From Winogradskyella costae (GTDB taxonomy: Bacteria; Bacteroidota; Bacteroidia; Flavobacteriales; Flavobacteriaceae): 64,000 bases of DNA. A model generated the notes under the pieces. The model saw only the letters and a list, made by a program, of their open reading frames with translations, searched no databases and was not told the origin of the DNA. Positions 17,416 through 25,522 of this stretch are shown here, piece by piece; position 1 is the first letter of the stretch; every line of letters starts with the position of its first letter. A program made the position numbers and the translations under genes. Location of the stretch: NCBI RefSeq assembly GCF_013403865.1, contig NZ_JABFDK010000007.1:90879-154878 (forward strand), in the 5' to 3' direction.

Positions 17416-17511
17416 AAATGAATTCAAATACATAACAATTTCTTAGGTTTTAATTAACAAAAGAATGTTCATTTAGTTAGATATTTGCACTTTATTATTA
17501 AGCCCCTAATC

Positions 17512-17607
17512 ATGAAATTAATAAATAAGTATAAATCAGATTTTAGATTTGCTTTGCAACTTTTGGTGTTAACAGCTATAGCGTTAATCGCTACGTTATT
17601 TGTATAA
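17512..17607 (+). CDS. Small membrane protein (31 residues)
   Basis: An ATG at 17512 opens a frame MKLINKYKSDFRFALQLLVL followed by TAIALIATLFV and a stop at 17605. It has a basic N-terminus and one strongly hydrophobic helix, the composition of a real single-pass small protein rather than chance. A TTTGC-containing promoter-like stretch lies about 30 nt upstream. No annotated relative is recalled; function unknown. Confidence 0.5.
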   Translation: MKLINKYKSDFRFALQLLVLTAIALIATLFV

Positions 17608-17673
17608 AGTCTTGCCACTTACTTGAATGTCTAATTGTAATTATTGACTATTTTTGCACCTCAATAATTGCCA

Positions 17674-18765
17674 ATGCGAAATCTATTATGTACAATTTTA
17701 TTATTAATGTCTATAGTTCTCTATGGACAACAGGAAAAGCATAATACGTACTTTGATCTCAATTATTTCGGGGGCAATATCGCACTTCACAATAATAGTA
17801 TTGCTCATTTAATTAAAGGACATCCTGAAGGTTTTATTTTTAGTTGGAATAAAAAAACGTTTGGAAACGAAGCTTGGGAACAACGTTATAATTATCCAGA
17901 TTATGGGGCGTCCTTCATTTATCAAGATCTAAAGAATGAAACATTAGGGAACAATTTTGGTCTCTATGCGCACTATAATTTTTATTTTCTTAAACGTAAT
18001 ATGATGTTACGGATAGGACAAGGTTTAAGTTTCTCCACCAACCCTTATGATAAGATTGAAAATCCTAAAAATGTAGCATTTGGGTCAGATATTTTGAGTT
18101 CAACCTATTTGATGATTAATTACAAAAAGGACCGTCTTATTAATCGTTTCGGCATTCAAACGGGGCTTACTTTGATACACTATTCAAATGCCAATGTTAA
18201 GGCGCCAAATACAAGTGTAAATACAATAGCCTTCAATTTGGGGATAAATTATCAGTTAGATTCTGAAGAAAGTGAATTTATGGAGACTGTTGACGACGAA
18301 AAATTCACTGAAAAAATAAAATATAATTTTGCTTTTAGATCAGGAATCAACGAAAGTGACGTTATTGGAAGTGGGCAATTTCCATTTTATGTGTTGTCTG
18401 GTTATGCAGATAAACGCTTAAGCCATGTTAGTGCCATTCAAGTTGGTGCAGATGTATTCTTTTCAAACTTCTTAAAGGAATTAATTTATTACCAATCTGT
18501 TTCGCTTCCTCAGGAAAACGTTAATGGAGATGAAGATCATAAGCGTGTTGGCCTTTTTGTAGGGCATGAATTATTTATTAATAGAATGTCGGTTGAAACG
18601 CAATTAGGCTATTATGTATACTATCCTTTCGATTTTGAAGGTAGAACATATCTAAGAATAGGTTTAAAACGGTATTTTGGAAAAAAACTTTTCGGAGCTA
18701 TAACCTTGAAGTCGCATGGAGCAAAAGCAGAAGCTGTAGAATTCGGAATAGGAGTAAGGTTATGA
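17674..18765 (+). CDS. Acyloxyacyl hydrolase / PagL-like lipid A deacylase, outer membrane
   Basis: 363 residues from the ATG at 17674 (a TTG six bases upstream is in frame). Signal peptide 1-19 ending VLYGQ. The segment GIQTGLTLIHYSNANVKAPNTSVNTI resembles the PagL His-Ser region (H-x-SN) that removes the 3-O acyl chain from lipid A. Alternating beta-barrel-like strands run to the C-terminus (FGIGVRL). It is longer than proteobacterial PagL, as flavobacterial members are. A TATTTTTG -7 box at 17649-17656 precedes it. It overlaps the next gene by 4 bases. Confidence 0.7.
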   Translation: MRNLLCTILLLMSIVLYGQQEKHNTYFDLNYFGGNIALHNNSIAHLIKGHPEGFIFSWNKKTFGNEAWEQRYNYPDYGASFIYQDLKNETLGNNFGLYAHYNFYFLKRNMMLRIGQGLSFSTNPYDKIENPKNVAFGSDILSSTYLMINYKKDRLINRFGIQTGLTLIHYSNANVKAPNTSVNTIAFNLGINYQLDSEESEFMETVDDEKFTEKIKYNFAFRSGINESDVIGSGQFPFYVLSGYADKRLSHVSAIQVGADVFFSNFLKELIYYQSVSLPQENVNGDEDHKRVGLFVGHELFINRMSVETQLGYYVYYPFDFEGRTYLRIGLKRYFGKKLFGAITLKSHGAKAEAVEFGIGVRL

Positions 18766-19505
18766 AAAAATTAGTTTACATATTTAGCTTGTTCATATTA
18801 GCTTGTAATAGCGAAGATGCTAACGATTGTTTTCAAACATCTGGACGCATCATTCAACAAGAAGTTTCAGTGCCTAGTTTTGAACGTATTCTTGTTCATA
18901 AAGATGTCGAACTGATTATTAAAGATGCACCCGATTATAAAGTCACAATTGAAACGGGTGAAAATTTAATGAACGATGTTACAGTGGAAGTAGTTGGAGA
19001 TCGATTGGTTTTAACGGATAATAATTCCTGTAACTATGTAAGAGATTATGGTATTACCAAAATATATGTGGAAACACCTACGCTTACTGAAATAAGAACA
19101 TCTACACAATATGATATTTCTTCAGAAGGTATTTTAAATTATGAAACGTTGACTTTGATTTCCGAAGACTATAATGAAGAAAATGAATTTACCGTTGGTG
19201 ATTTTAGGCTCAATATTAATTCTCAAAGTCTGAATATAGAATCCAATAACCTGTCATTTTTCTATATTGAAGGCGCAGTAGATAATTTGTTTGTAGGGTT
19301 TTATGCAGGTGCAGGTCGTTTTGAAGGTGAAAATTTATGGGCGGATAACGTACATGTTTACCATCGCGGAAGTAATGATATGGTTGTTAATCCACAGCAA
19401 ACGTTAACCGGGAATCTTAGAGGTACAGGCGATTTAATTTCAGTTAATGAACCAGCAATTGTAGATGTTGAGATTATCTATACTGGACGTTTGATGTTCC
19501 AATAA
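18762..19505 (+). CDS. Head GIN domain (DUF2807) lipoprotein
   Basis: 247 residues. Residues 1-15 form a lipoprotein signal (LFILACNS, lipidated Cys15). The rest is a DUF2807 beta-helix: VPSFERILVHKDVELIIKDAPDYKVTIETGENLMNDV and repeated short strands after it. Such putative auto-transporter adhesin head proteins are abundant in Bacteroidota; role unproven. Its ATG overlaps the end of the PagL-like gene (ATGA), so both are cotranslated and probably both sit at the outer membrane. Confidence 0.8.
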   Translation: MKKLVYIFSLFILACNSEDANDCFQTSGRIIQQEVSVPSFERILVHKDVELIIKDAPDYKVTIETGENLMNDVTVEVVGDRLVLTDNNSCNYVRDYGITKIYVETPTLTEIRTSTQYDISSEGILNYETLTLISEDYNEENEFTVGDFRLNINSQSLNIESNNLSFFYIEGAVDNLFVGFYAGAGRFEGENLWADNVHVYHRGSNDMVVNPQQTLTGNLRGTGDLISVNEPAIVDVEIIYTGRLMFQ

Positions 19506-19509
19506 TCAA

Positions 19510-19698
19510 TTAAATGTTCAGTAAAATTACTAACACAATACTTATTGCTAGAAAACCGATGCGTTTATTCCAATTCTCATTAAGAACGGTTTTAAAACTT
19601 TTGGTTCCTAAGAAATAACACCACCGTAAAGAGGCTCCGATAAGTTTAGGTAACGATTCAAAGATTGCTGTGAAAAGAAGCTCTATTAAAAATTCCAC
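19510..19698 (-). CDS. Small hypothetical membrane protein downstream of gldA
   Basis: 62 residues with two hydrophobic stretches (LIELLFTAIFESLPKLIGASL and IGFLAISIVLVILLN) separated by a basic segment. It begins 7 nt after the gldA stop in the same direction and does not overlap another gene, so it is probably cotranscribed. Not recognised as a named family. Confidence 0.6.
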   Translation of the reverse strand: MEFLIELLFTAIFESLPKLIGASLRWCYFLGTKSFKTVLNENWNKRIGFLAISIVLVILLNI

Positions 19699-19705
19699 TG
19701 CGATA

Positions 19706-20599
19706 CTATTTAGTTAGCTCATGAAACAAACTCTCTAAACTCGTATTCTTTTGGTTGAGTTGTAGAATTTTTAGTTCATTATCATGTGCAAAATCAAACA
19801 CATGAGAGCGCATGTCTGCTTTAGTAGAAAACGTAATTTCATAAACAAAGCCGTAAGTGTTGGTAACAGATTTTACTTTTGGTAGTCTCAACAGAAAGGC
19901 ATCTTCAACTCTAAAGTCAAATTCAACAATCACTATTTGTTCTTGGCCATCTCGCAGATCTTTTAAATATTTATCTGCAACCACTTCGCCTTTATTAATT
20001 ATAATTACACGATCGCACATCGCTTCAACTTCTTGCATAATATGTGTAGATAAAAACACTGTTTTTTCTTTACCAATACTTTTGATGAGGTTTCGTATAT
20101 CTATTAATTGGTTAGGGTCTAAACCAGTTGTAGGTTCGTCTAATATTAAAACATCAGGATTGTGCAACAGAGCGTTTGCCAAGCCTACACGCTGTCTGTA
20201 ACCTTTAGAAAGCTGGCCTATTTTTTTATGAGCTTCTGGTTTTAATCCCGTTAATTCTATAACTTCTTCAATGCGCGATTTAGGCGTGCCATAAACATTC
20301 GCGTTAAAATTCAAATATTCTTTAACGTATAAGTCAGTGTAAAGCGGATTGTGCTCTGGTAAATACCCAACACTACTTTGTACATTCTTCTTTTCTGAAG
20401 TCACGTCAAACCCATTTACACTTGCAGAACCTTCAGAAGCTTCAATATAAGTGGTTAAGATTTTCATCATAGTAGATTTTCCAGCACCATTTGGGCCTAA
20501 AAAACCAACGATTTCTGCATCATTTACCTTAAAAGAAACATTGTTAAGTGCTTTCTGATCTTTGTATAATTTGGTAATGTTTAAAACTTCGATTGACAT
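19706..20599 (-). CDS. gldA: Gliding-motility ABC transporter ATP-binding protein GldA
   Basis: 297 residues. Walker A GPNGAGKSTMMK, signature motif QLSKGYRQRVGLANALL, Walker B DVLILDEPTTGLDPNQ, and H-loop STHIMQEVEAMCD. The start MSIEVLNITKLYKDQKALNN and the C-terminal region match GldA, which with GldF and GldG forms an ABC transporter required for gliding in Flavobacterium johnsoniae. gldF/gldG are not in the window. General ABC-2 type exporters are the alternative, but length and C-terminal LHELTK-like end support GldA. Confidence 0.88.
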   Translation of the reverse strand: MSIEVLNITKLYKDQKALNNVSFKVNDAEIVGFLGPNGAGKSTMMKILTTYIEASEGSASVNGFDVTSEKKNVQSSVGYLPEHNPLYTDLYVKEYLNFNANVYGTPKSRIEEVIELTGLKPEAHKKIGQLSKGYRQRVGLANALLHNPDVLILDEPTTGLDPNQLIDIRNLIKSIGKEKTVFLSTHIMQEVEAMCDRVIIINKGEVVADKYLKDLRDGQEQIVIVEFDFRVEDAFLLRLPKVKSVTNTYGFVYEITFSTKADMRSHVFDFAHDNELKILQLNQKNTSLESLFHELTK

Positions 20600-20615
20600 A
20601 CAGATATAATTTATT

Positions 20616-20648
20616 CAAAAATAGTTAATTCCGAATATTGTAATGCAA
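20616..20648 (-). promoter_or_regulatory. gldA promoter
   Basis: Minus-strand TTG at 20648-20646 and TATTTTTG at 20623-20616 are spaced 22 nt, close to the Bacteroidota -33/-7 arrangement, 17 nt before the gldA start. Confidence 0.55.
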
Positions 20649-20704
20649 TTATTGTTAATTCTTTAAAACTTTGCGATTATTTGGAAAAAACTAATTCAAC
20701 AATT

Positions 20705-20733
20705 TTGATTTGTGAAAATAATAATTACATTAG
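20705..20733 (+). promoter_or_regulatory. Probable promoter of the aromatic amino acid operon
   Basis: TTG at 20705-20707 and TACATTAG (TAnnTTTG with one mismatch) at 20726-20733, 18 nt apart. It would start the leader RNA near 20738, just before the leader peptide. Confidence 0.4.
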
Positions 20734-20746
20734 CCATATAATTAAA

Positions 20747-20766
20747 GATTTCCACTGTTGTGGAAA
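20747..20766. repeat. R1-type hairpin before the pheA leader peptide
   Basis: GATTTCCACTGTTGTGGAAA: arms TTTCCAC/GTGGAAA; the leader-peptide ATG follows at once. Confidence 0.55.
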
Positions 20767-20823
20767 ATGAATATGAACATATCTAGAGCATATTATAACT
20801 GGTTTTATTTCTTTTTTAGCTAA
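20767..20823 (+). CDS. Aromatic leader peptide of the pheA operon attenuator
   Basis: An 18-residue frame MNMNISRAYYNWFYFFFS ends at TAA 20821-20823. Eight of its last ten residues are Tyr, Trp or Phe (YY.WFYFFF), the end products of the operon that follows. It is followed by an antiterminator/terminator structure (20829-20893) and then pheA. This is the architecture of ribosome-mediated attenuation as in E. coli pheL. Stalling at scarce Phe/Tyr-tRNA would let the RNA at 20829-20835 pair with 20867-20873 and prevent termination. Confidence 0.85.
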   Translation: MNMNISRAYYNWFYFFFS

Positions 20824-20828
20824 AGGAA

Positions 20829-20893
20829 CGAGACTGAGTATGTTTTATTTAAAATATAGTTTTAAAAGTCTCGATTTAATCGAGACTTTTTTT
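20829..20893 (+). terminator. Transcription attenuator (antiterminator and terminator) of the pheA operon
   Basis: Three related 7-mers: CGAGACT (20829-20835), AGTCTCG (20867-20873) and CGAGACT (20881-20887). Segment 2 can pair with 1 (antiterminator) or with 3 (terminator stem AAAAGTCTCGATT/AATCGAGACTTTT followed by T run to 20893). A ribosome finishing the leader peptide at 20821-20823 would cover segment 1 and allow termination. The 360-nt gap from 20600 to 20959 is thus filled by the gldA promoter, this leader and the attenuator. Confidence 0.85.
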
Positions 20894-20959
20894 ATGTCAA
20901 TTTTTTAGAAGTTGACAAATGTTGAACTGTTTTCAGGACATAAATAAGATTAATAAATT

Positions 20960-21787
20960 TTGAAGAAACCAATTGCCATACAAGGAATTAAAGGATCATT
21001 TCATCATGAAGTTGTTCAGCGTTATTTTAATGGTGAAGCTGAGGTTGTGGAATGTATGACTTTTGATAGTGTTATTGATACACTACTAGAGGAGCAAACG
21101 GATGAAATTGTAATGGCTTTAGAAAATTCTATTGCAGGATCAATTATTCCTAATTATGCGTTAATCGATAATCATAATTTAAGTATTGTTGGTGAATGCT
21201 ATTTAGATATTCAGCATAGTTTAATGGCGCTAAGTAATCAATCTATTGAAGATATTTTAGAGGTGCATTCTCATCCTATGGCGTTATTACAATGTAAGGT
21301 GTTTTTTAGAGATTATCCGCATATAAAATTGGTGGAAGCTAAAGATACAGCTGATGTTGCGAAACAGATTTCAGAACAAAATTTAAAAGGCATTGCAGCC
21401 ATAGCGAGTAAAAATGCGGCAACATTATATGGTCTTAATGTTTTAGCAGAAAGTATTCAGACTATAAAACATAACGAAACGCGTTTTGTTATTGTGCGAC
21501 GTGAAAATAATCATACTGATAACGCCCATATTAATAAAGCATCTTTAAAGTTTGAATTAGATCATAAACGTGGCAGTTTAGCAGCTTTGTTAAATGTGTT
21601 GAGTGATTGTAAACTAAATCTTACCAAAATACAATCATTACCAAAAATTGATACCCCTTGGAAATATGCGTTTTTCGTGGATGTTACTTTTGTGGATTAT
21701 AAAGATTACGATAAGGCGAAGTCTATTATTGGCTTAATGGCAGAGAATTTTAAAATATTGGGAGAATATAAAAATGCAAGACAATGA
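20960..21787 (+). CDS. pheA: Prephenate dehydratase
   Basis: 275 residues starting at TTG (KKPIAIQGIKGSFHHEVVQRYF follows); no ATG is available nearby. It converts prephenate to phenylpyruvate. The PDT domain covers ~1-180 (FDSVIDTLLEEQTDEIVMALENSIAGSIIPNY, TADVAKQI, NETRFVIVRRE with the TRF catalytic motif), and an ACT domain ~195-275 (SLKFELDHKRGSLAALLNVL, LTKIQSLPKIDTPWKYAFFVD) gives Phe feedback control. First structural gene after the attenuator; overlaps the aminotransferase by 4 bases. Confidence 0.95.
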   Translation: MKKPIAIQGIKGSFHHEVVQRYFNGEAEVVECMTFDSVIDTLLEEQTDEIVMALENSIAGSIIPNYALIDNHNLSIVGECYLDIQHSLMALSNQSIEDILEVHSHPMALLQCKVFFRDYPHIKLVEAKDTADVAKQISEQNLKGIAAIASKNAATLYGLNVLAESIQTIKHNETRFVIVRRENNHTDNAHINKASLKFELDHKRGSLAALLNVLSDCKLNLTKIQSLPKIDTPWKYAFFVDVTFVDYKDYDKAKSIIGLMAENFKILGEYKNARQ

Positions 21788-22926
21788 TAGAAGTTGCAAA
21801 ACGATTACAAAATGTTGAAGAATACTACTTTTCTAAGAAGTTAAGAGAAGTGGCGCTTTTAAAATCTCAAGGCAAACCCATTATTAATTTAGGTATTGGG
21901 AGTCCAGATTTAGAGCCACCTTTTAAGGCGTCTATGTTACTTCAAGATAGTTTATTAGATGAGAAAGCACACCAATATCAAAGTTATCAGGGCTTGCCAG
22001 AACTGAGGGAAGGGATTTCAAGTTTTTATAAAAACCATTATCAAGTTCATTTAAGTTCGCAAACAGAAGTATTGCCTTTAATGGGGAGCAAGGAAGGTAT
22101 AATGCATATTTCTATGGCTTTTTTAAATAAAGGAGATAAAGTGTTGATTCCTAATCCTGGGTATCCAACATATGCATCGGTAACTAAACTTTTGGAAGCA
22201 AAGCCGGTATTTTACGATTTAAAGGAAGGTAATAATTGGGAACCAGATTTTGCTGCTTTAGAGCGTTTAGATTTAAAACGAGTTAAAATTATGTGGATTA
22301 ACTATCCGCATATGCCGACAGGAGCAAATGCCACAAATAAATTTTATGATAAGGTGATTGCCTTTGGAAAACGACACGATATTTTAATAGTAAATGATAA
22401 TCCATACAGTTTTATTCTTAACGATAAACCAATAAGCATCTTAAGATACAAGAATGCTAAGGATGTTTGTTTAGAACTAAACTCATTAAGCAAAACCTTT
22501 AATATGGCAGGCTGGCGTGTTGGCATGTTAGTTGGTAATTACGATTTTATAAGTGCTGTTTTACGCGTGAAAAGTAATATGGATTCCGGTATGTTTTATG
22601 GCATACAAAAAGGAGCAATTGAGGCTTTGAAATGTTCGGAGATGTGGTTTAAGAGTTTAAATAGCGTATATCACCGCAGAAGAGCATTGGTTTGGAAACT
22701 TGCCAAGGGGCTTAATTGTACTTATGATGAATATGCTTCCGGACTGTTTGTGTGGGCAAAATTACCACCCCATTTAAAGTCCGAAGAGTTTACAGACTTA
22801 GTATTAAAAGAACATTCTATATTCATTACACCAGGTACAGTGTTTGGTAGCAATGGAGAAGGCTATGTAAGGTTTTCATTATGTGCTTCTGAAGAGATTA
22901 TTGAAGAAGCCATTGCAAGGGTATAG
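21784..22926 (+). CDS. Class I/II PLP aminotransferase, probably aromatic
   Basis: 380 residues, fold type I. Features: INLGIGSPDLEPPFKA, NPGYPTYASVTKLL, NDNPYSFILND, the PLP lysine in SLSKTFNMAGWRVGMLVGN and the C-terminal GSNGEGYVRFSLCASEEI. Its place between pheA and tyrA with a 4-base overlap suggests it transaminates phenylpyruvate or 4-hydroxyphenylpyruvate to Phe/Tyr. Related enzymes in other bacteria act on LL-diaminopimelate or alanine, so substrate is inferred from context. Confidence 0.85.
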   Translation: MIEVAKRLQNVEEYYFSKKLREVALLKSQGKPIINLGIGSPDLEPPFKASMLLQDSLLDEKAHQYQSYQGLPELREGISSFYKNHYQVHLSSQTEVLPLMGSKEGIMHISMAFLNKGDKVLIPNPGYPTYASVTKLLEAKPVFYDLKEGNNWEPDFAALERLDLKRVKIMWINYPHMPTGANATNKFYDKVIAFGKRHDILIVNDNPYSFILNDKPISILRYKNAKDVCLELNSLSKTFNMAGWRVGMLVGNYDFISAVLRVKSNMDSGMFYGIQKGAIEALKCSEMWFKSLNSVYHRRRALVWKLAKGLNCTYDEYASGLFVWAKLPPHLKSEEFTDLVLKEHSIFITPGTVFGSNGEGYVRFSLCASEEIIEEAIARV

Positions 22927-22936
22927 GTAATAAGCA

Positions 22937-23809
22937 GTGACAATTAAAAAATTAAAAGTGAATAATATTTTTATCATAGGAGTGGGATTAATCGGAGGGA
23001 GCTTTGCGTTAGACATAAAGGCATTACATCCAGAATGTAAGGTTTTTGGTATTGATACAACTGAAGCACATCTTGAAGAGGCAATGCAATTGGGAGTCAT
23101 TGATGAAAAGGCAAGTTTTGAAGATTTAAATAAAGCAGAAATTGTAATTATAGCAATTCCTGTAGATGCAACTTTAGAGGTTTTGCCAAAGGTTTTAGAT
23201 CATATTTCGGATGACGCCATTGTCTTCGATGCAGGTTCTACTAAAGAAGATATTTGTGATAAAGTGAGAAATCACCCAAAGCGAAGAAATTATTTAGCAG
23301 TGCATCCTATTGCGGGTACAGAGCATTCTGGACCAAAAGCAGCGATTCATAGCTTGTATAAAAACAAGACGAATATCATCTGTGAAGTTGAGGAAACAGC
23401 CTTCAAGCTTCAAGAAAAAGCGTTAAAGTTGTTTTCAGATTTAGGAATGCGTATTCGTTATATGAATCCTAAAGCACACGATAAGCATATTGCGTACGTT
23501 TCTCATTTATCGCATATTAGTGCGTTTATGTTGGGGAAAACGGTAATTGACAAAGAACGAAATGAACGCGATATTTTTGATATGGCAGGTAGTGGATTTG
23601 CGAGTACAGTGCGTTTAGCAAAAAGTTCGCCAGCGATGTGGACACCGATTTTTAAGCAAAATAAAGCCAATGTTATAGAGACTTTAGATGAGTATATCGA
23701 TAATCTAAAGCATTTTAAGCAGTTGATGGAAGACAATGATTTTGACGCTGTTTATAACGAAATGGAAAAAACAAATCACATAAAAGATATATTAAACGGA
23801 ATACAATAG
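22937..23809 (+). CDS. tyrA: Prephenate dehydrogenase
   Basis: 290 residues from the GTG at 22937; a second in-frame GTG at 22958 (NNIFIIGVGLIGGSFALDIK) would match the usual family start better. NAD-binding motif GVGLIGGS, FDAGSTKEDI, and the catalytic region HPIAGTEHSGPKAA with conserved His; HISAFMLGKTV and DMAGSGFASTVRLAKSSPAMW follow. It oxidatively decarboxylates prephenate to 4-hydroxyphenylpyruvate for tyrosine. Third gene of the operon. Confidence 0.94.
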   Translation: MTIKKLKVNNIFIIGVGLIGGSFALDIKALHPECKVFGIDTTEAHLEEAMQLGVIDEKASFEDLNKAEIVIIAIPVDATLEVLPKVLDHISDDAIVFDAGSTKEDICDKVRNHPKRRNYLAVHPIAGTEHSGPKAAIHSLYKNKTNIICEVEETAFKLQEKALKLFSDLGMRIRYMNPKAHDKHIAYVSHLSHISAFMLGKTVIDKERNERDIFDMAGSGFASTVRLAKSSPAMWTPIFKQNKANVIETLDEYIDNLKHFKQLMEDNDFDAVYNEMEKTNHIKDILNGIQ

Positions 23810-23829
23810 TAATTAAGAATAAAAGCAAA

Positions 23830-24912
23830 ATGGAAAACAAGAAAGAAATGAGAACTTGGTTGGATGATATGAATCTAGATCATCCATTAGTAATTGCAGG
23901 TCCTTGCAGTGCAGAAACAGAAGAGCAAGTATTAAGAATAGCACACGAGCTAAAAGATACTGATGTTAATTACTATAGAGCAGGTATTTGGAAACCAAGA
24001 ACACGTCCAGGAAATTTTGAAGGAGTAGGAGCTTTAGGTTTAAAATGGTTGCAAAAAGTTAAGGAAGAAACAGGAATGAAAACCTGTACAGAAGTTGCAA
24101 ACGCAGCACATGTGAAATTAGCCTTAGAGTATGATGTAGATTTATTATGGATTGGTGCACGTTCTACAGTGAGTCCATTTATTATGCAAGAAATTGCTGA
24201 TGCCTTACAGGGAACAGATAAAATTGTATTGGTTAAGAATCCAGTAAATCCCGATTTATCATTATGGTTAGGTGGTATTGAAAGATTATATTCTGCAGGA
24301 ATTAAAAACTTGGGAGCGATACATAGAGGGTTTTCTACGTATGAAAAATCGAAATATAGAAATATACCAGAATGGCAATTGGCTATTGAGTTTCAAAATA
24401 GATTTCCAGATTTACCTTTAATTAATGATCCTTCTCATATTACAGGAAATAGAGATATGATTTTAGAGGTTTCTCAAACGGCTTTAGATCTTAATTTTGA
24501 CGGTTTAATGATCGAAACACATTTCGATCCTGAAAATGCATGGAGTGATGCTGCACAGCAGGTAACCCCAAGTAGTCTTATTCAGATTATGAAAGACTTA
24601 AGGATTAGAAAAGAATCAGATCCTGAAGCAGAGTATAATAAAGATCTTAATAATTTAAGAGCACAAATAGACGTTGTAGATAATCAGATAATTGATTTGT
24701 TAGGCAAGCGTATGAAAGTTGCTGATGGTATTGGGTTACTTAAAAAAGAAAAGAATGTTGCTGTTTTGCAAAATAAACGTTGGAACGAAATCTTAGGTAA
24801 AATGGTCTTAGAAGGAGATGAGAGAGGACTTAGCGAAGAATTTATTTTAAAAATGTTTAAAGCGATTCATCAAGAATCTATTAACCATCAAGAAAAGATT
24901 ATCAACAAGTAA
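23830..24912 (+). CDS. Bifunctional 3-deoxy-7-phosphoheptulonate synthase / chorismate mutase
   Basis: 360 residues. The N-terminal ~255 residues are a type Ibeta (KDPS-like) DAHP synthase: LVIAGPCSAETEEQV, YRAGIWKPRTRPGNFEGVGALG, DLLWIGARSTVSPF, LVKNPVNPD, GAIHRGFS, LINDPSHITGNRDM, GLMIETHFDPENAWSDAAQQ. Residues ~275-360 are an AroQ-class chorismate mutase (LNNLRAQIDVVDNQIIDLLGKRMKVADGIGLLKKEKNVAV). It catalyses both the first step of the shikimate pathway and the chorismate-to-prephenate branch; the mutase domain may also confer feedback control. Last gene of the attenuated operon. Confidence 0.95.
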   Translation: MENKKEMRTWLDDMNLDHPLVIAGPCSAETEEQVLRIAHELKDTDVNYYRAGIWKPRTRPGNFEGVGALGLKWLQKVKEETGMKTCTEVANAAHVKLALEYDVDLLWIGARSTVSPFIMQEIADALQGTDKIVLVKNPVNPDLSLWLGGIERLYSAGIKNLGAIHRGFSTYEKSKYRNIPEWQLAIEFQNRFPDLPLINDPSHITGNRDMILEVSQTALDLNFDGLMIETHFDPENAWSDAAQQVTPSSLIQIMKDLRIRKESDPEAEYNKDLNNLRAQIDVVDNQIIDLLGKRMKVADGIGLLKKEKNVAVLQNKRWNEILGKMVLEGDERGLSEEFILKMFKAIHQESINHQEKIINK

Positions 24913-24924
24913 ATTGAACTGTAA

Positions 24925-24960
24925 CAAAAAAAAAGGCTCGCGAATGGCGAGCCTTTTTTT
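24925..24960. terminator. Terminator of the aromatic operon (bidirectional)
   Basis: AAGGCTCGC-gaatg-GCGAGCCTT with nine A before and seven T after; lies between convergent genes and can serve both. Confidence 0.9.
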
Positions 24961-24968
24961 ATATGTAA

Positions 24969-25442
24969 TTAATTGACACGTTTAAACGTATAACGTGTTA
25001 CAAAAATACCTTGCCCATCTCCTTTACCGCTGTCACTTTCTACAGCGCTATTTATAAACATAAGTTCCCAACCTTCTTGTGCCATGCTCGTGAGTTTAGA
25101 ACTAACGACAGCGTCATTAGCAACGATATTTTGAAAACGAATGCCACCAATGTTATAAAAGTTTAATAATTTAGTTTCCTCAAAATCCTTTACACGTATA
25201 TCTCCACGTTTAGATTTGTTTCTACCACTGTCTTCTTCAGTTTGTCCAGATGTGAAATCTTCGTAATCTCTATCCACGTTAGATGAGATTAAGCGCGAAC
25301 GTCCCAAACCACTAGAGACAATAGATTCTATACTGGTAATTACTTTGTATTCTACTTCAGGAACTGTTTTTTCATTCTGAACAAAAGAGAAGGAAATAAT
25401 CCCTGTAATGATTAATCCGATAATAAGTAAATTTTTTTTCAT
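24969..25442 (-). CDS. Secreted hypothetical protein
   Basis: 157 residues from the ATG at 25442 (MKKNLLIIGLIITGIISFSFV), an N-terminal signal or anchor helix. An upstream start at 25466 would add eight residues without a signal-like character. The body is hydrophilic with VEYKVITSIESIVSSGLGRSR and a C-terminal segment SKLTSMAQEGWELMFINSAVES that resembles the DUF4177-like EGWEL motif. No cysteines. Monocistronic; function unknown. Confidence 0.7.
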   Translation of the reverse strand: MKKNLLIIGLIITGIISFSFVQNEKTVPEVEYKVITSIESIVSSGLGRSRLISSNVDRDYEDFTSGQTEEDSGRNKSKRGDIRVKDFEETKLLNFYNIGGIRFQNIVANDAVVSSKLTSMAQEGWELMFINSAVESDSGKGDGQGIFVTRYTFKRVN

Positions 25443-25522
25443 GATGAATGTTTTATGTTTTAACACTCGAAATTAAGTATTTTTTTAGTTTAAAATCGTT
25501 TCTTTGTTACACTATAAGGAAC

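Noticed and set aside
25448..25522. Longer RsgA start
   Set aside because: The extra residues (hydrophobic, Phe/Leu-rich) are not part of the OB fold and no RBS-like sequence precedes them; the ATG at 25523 fits the family.
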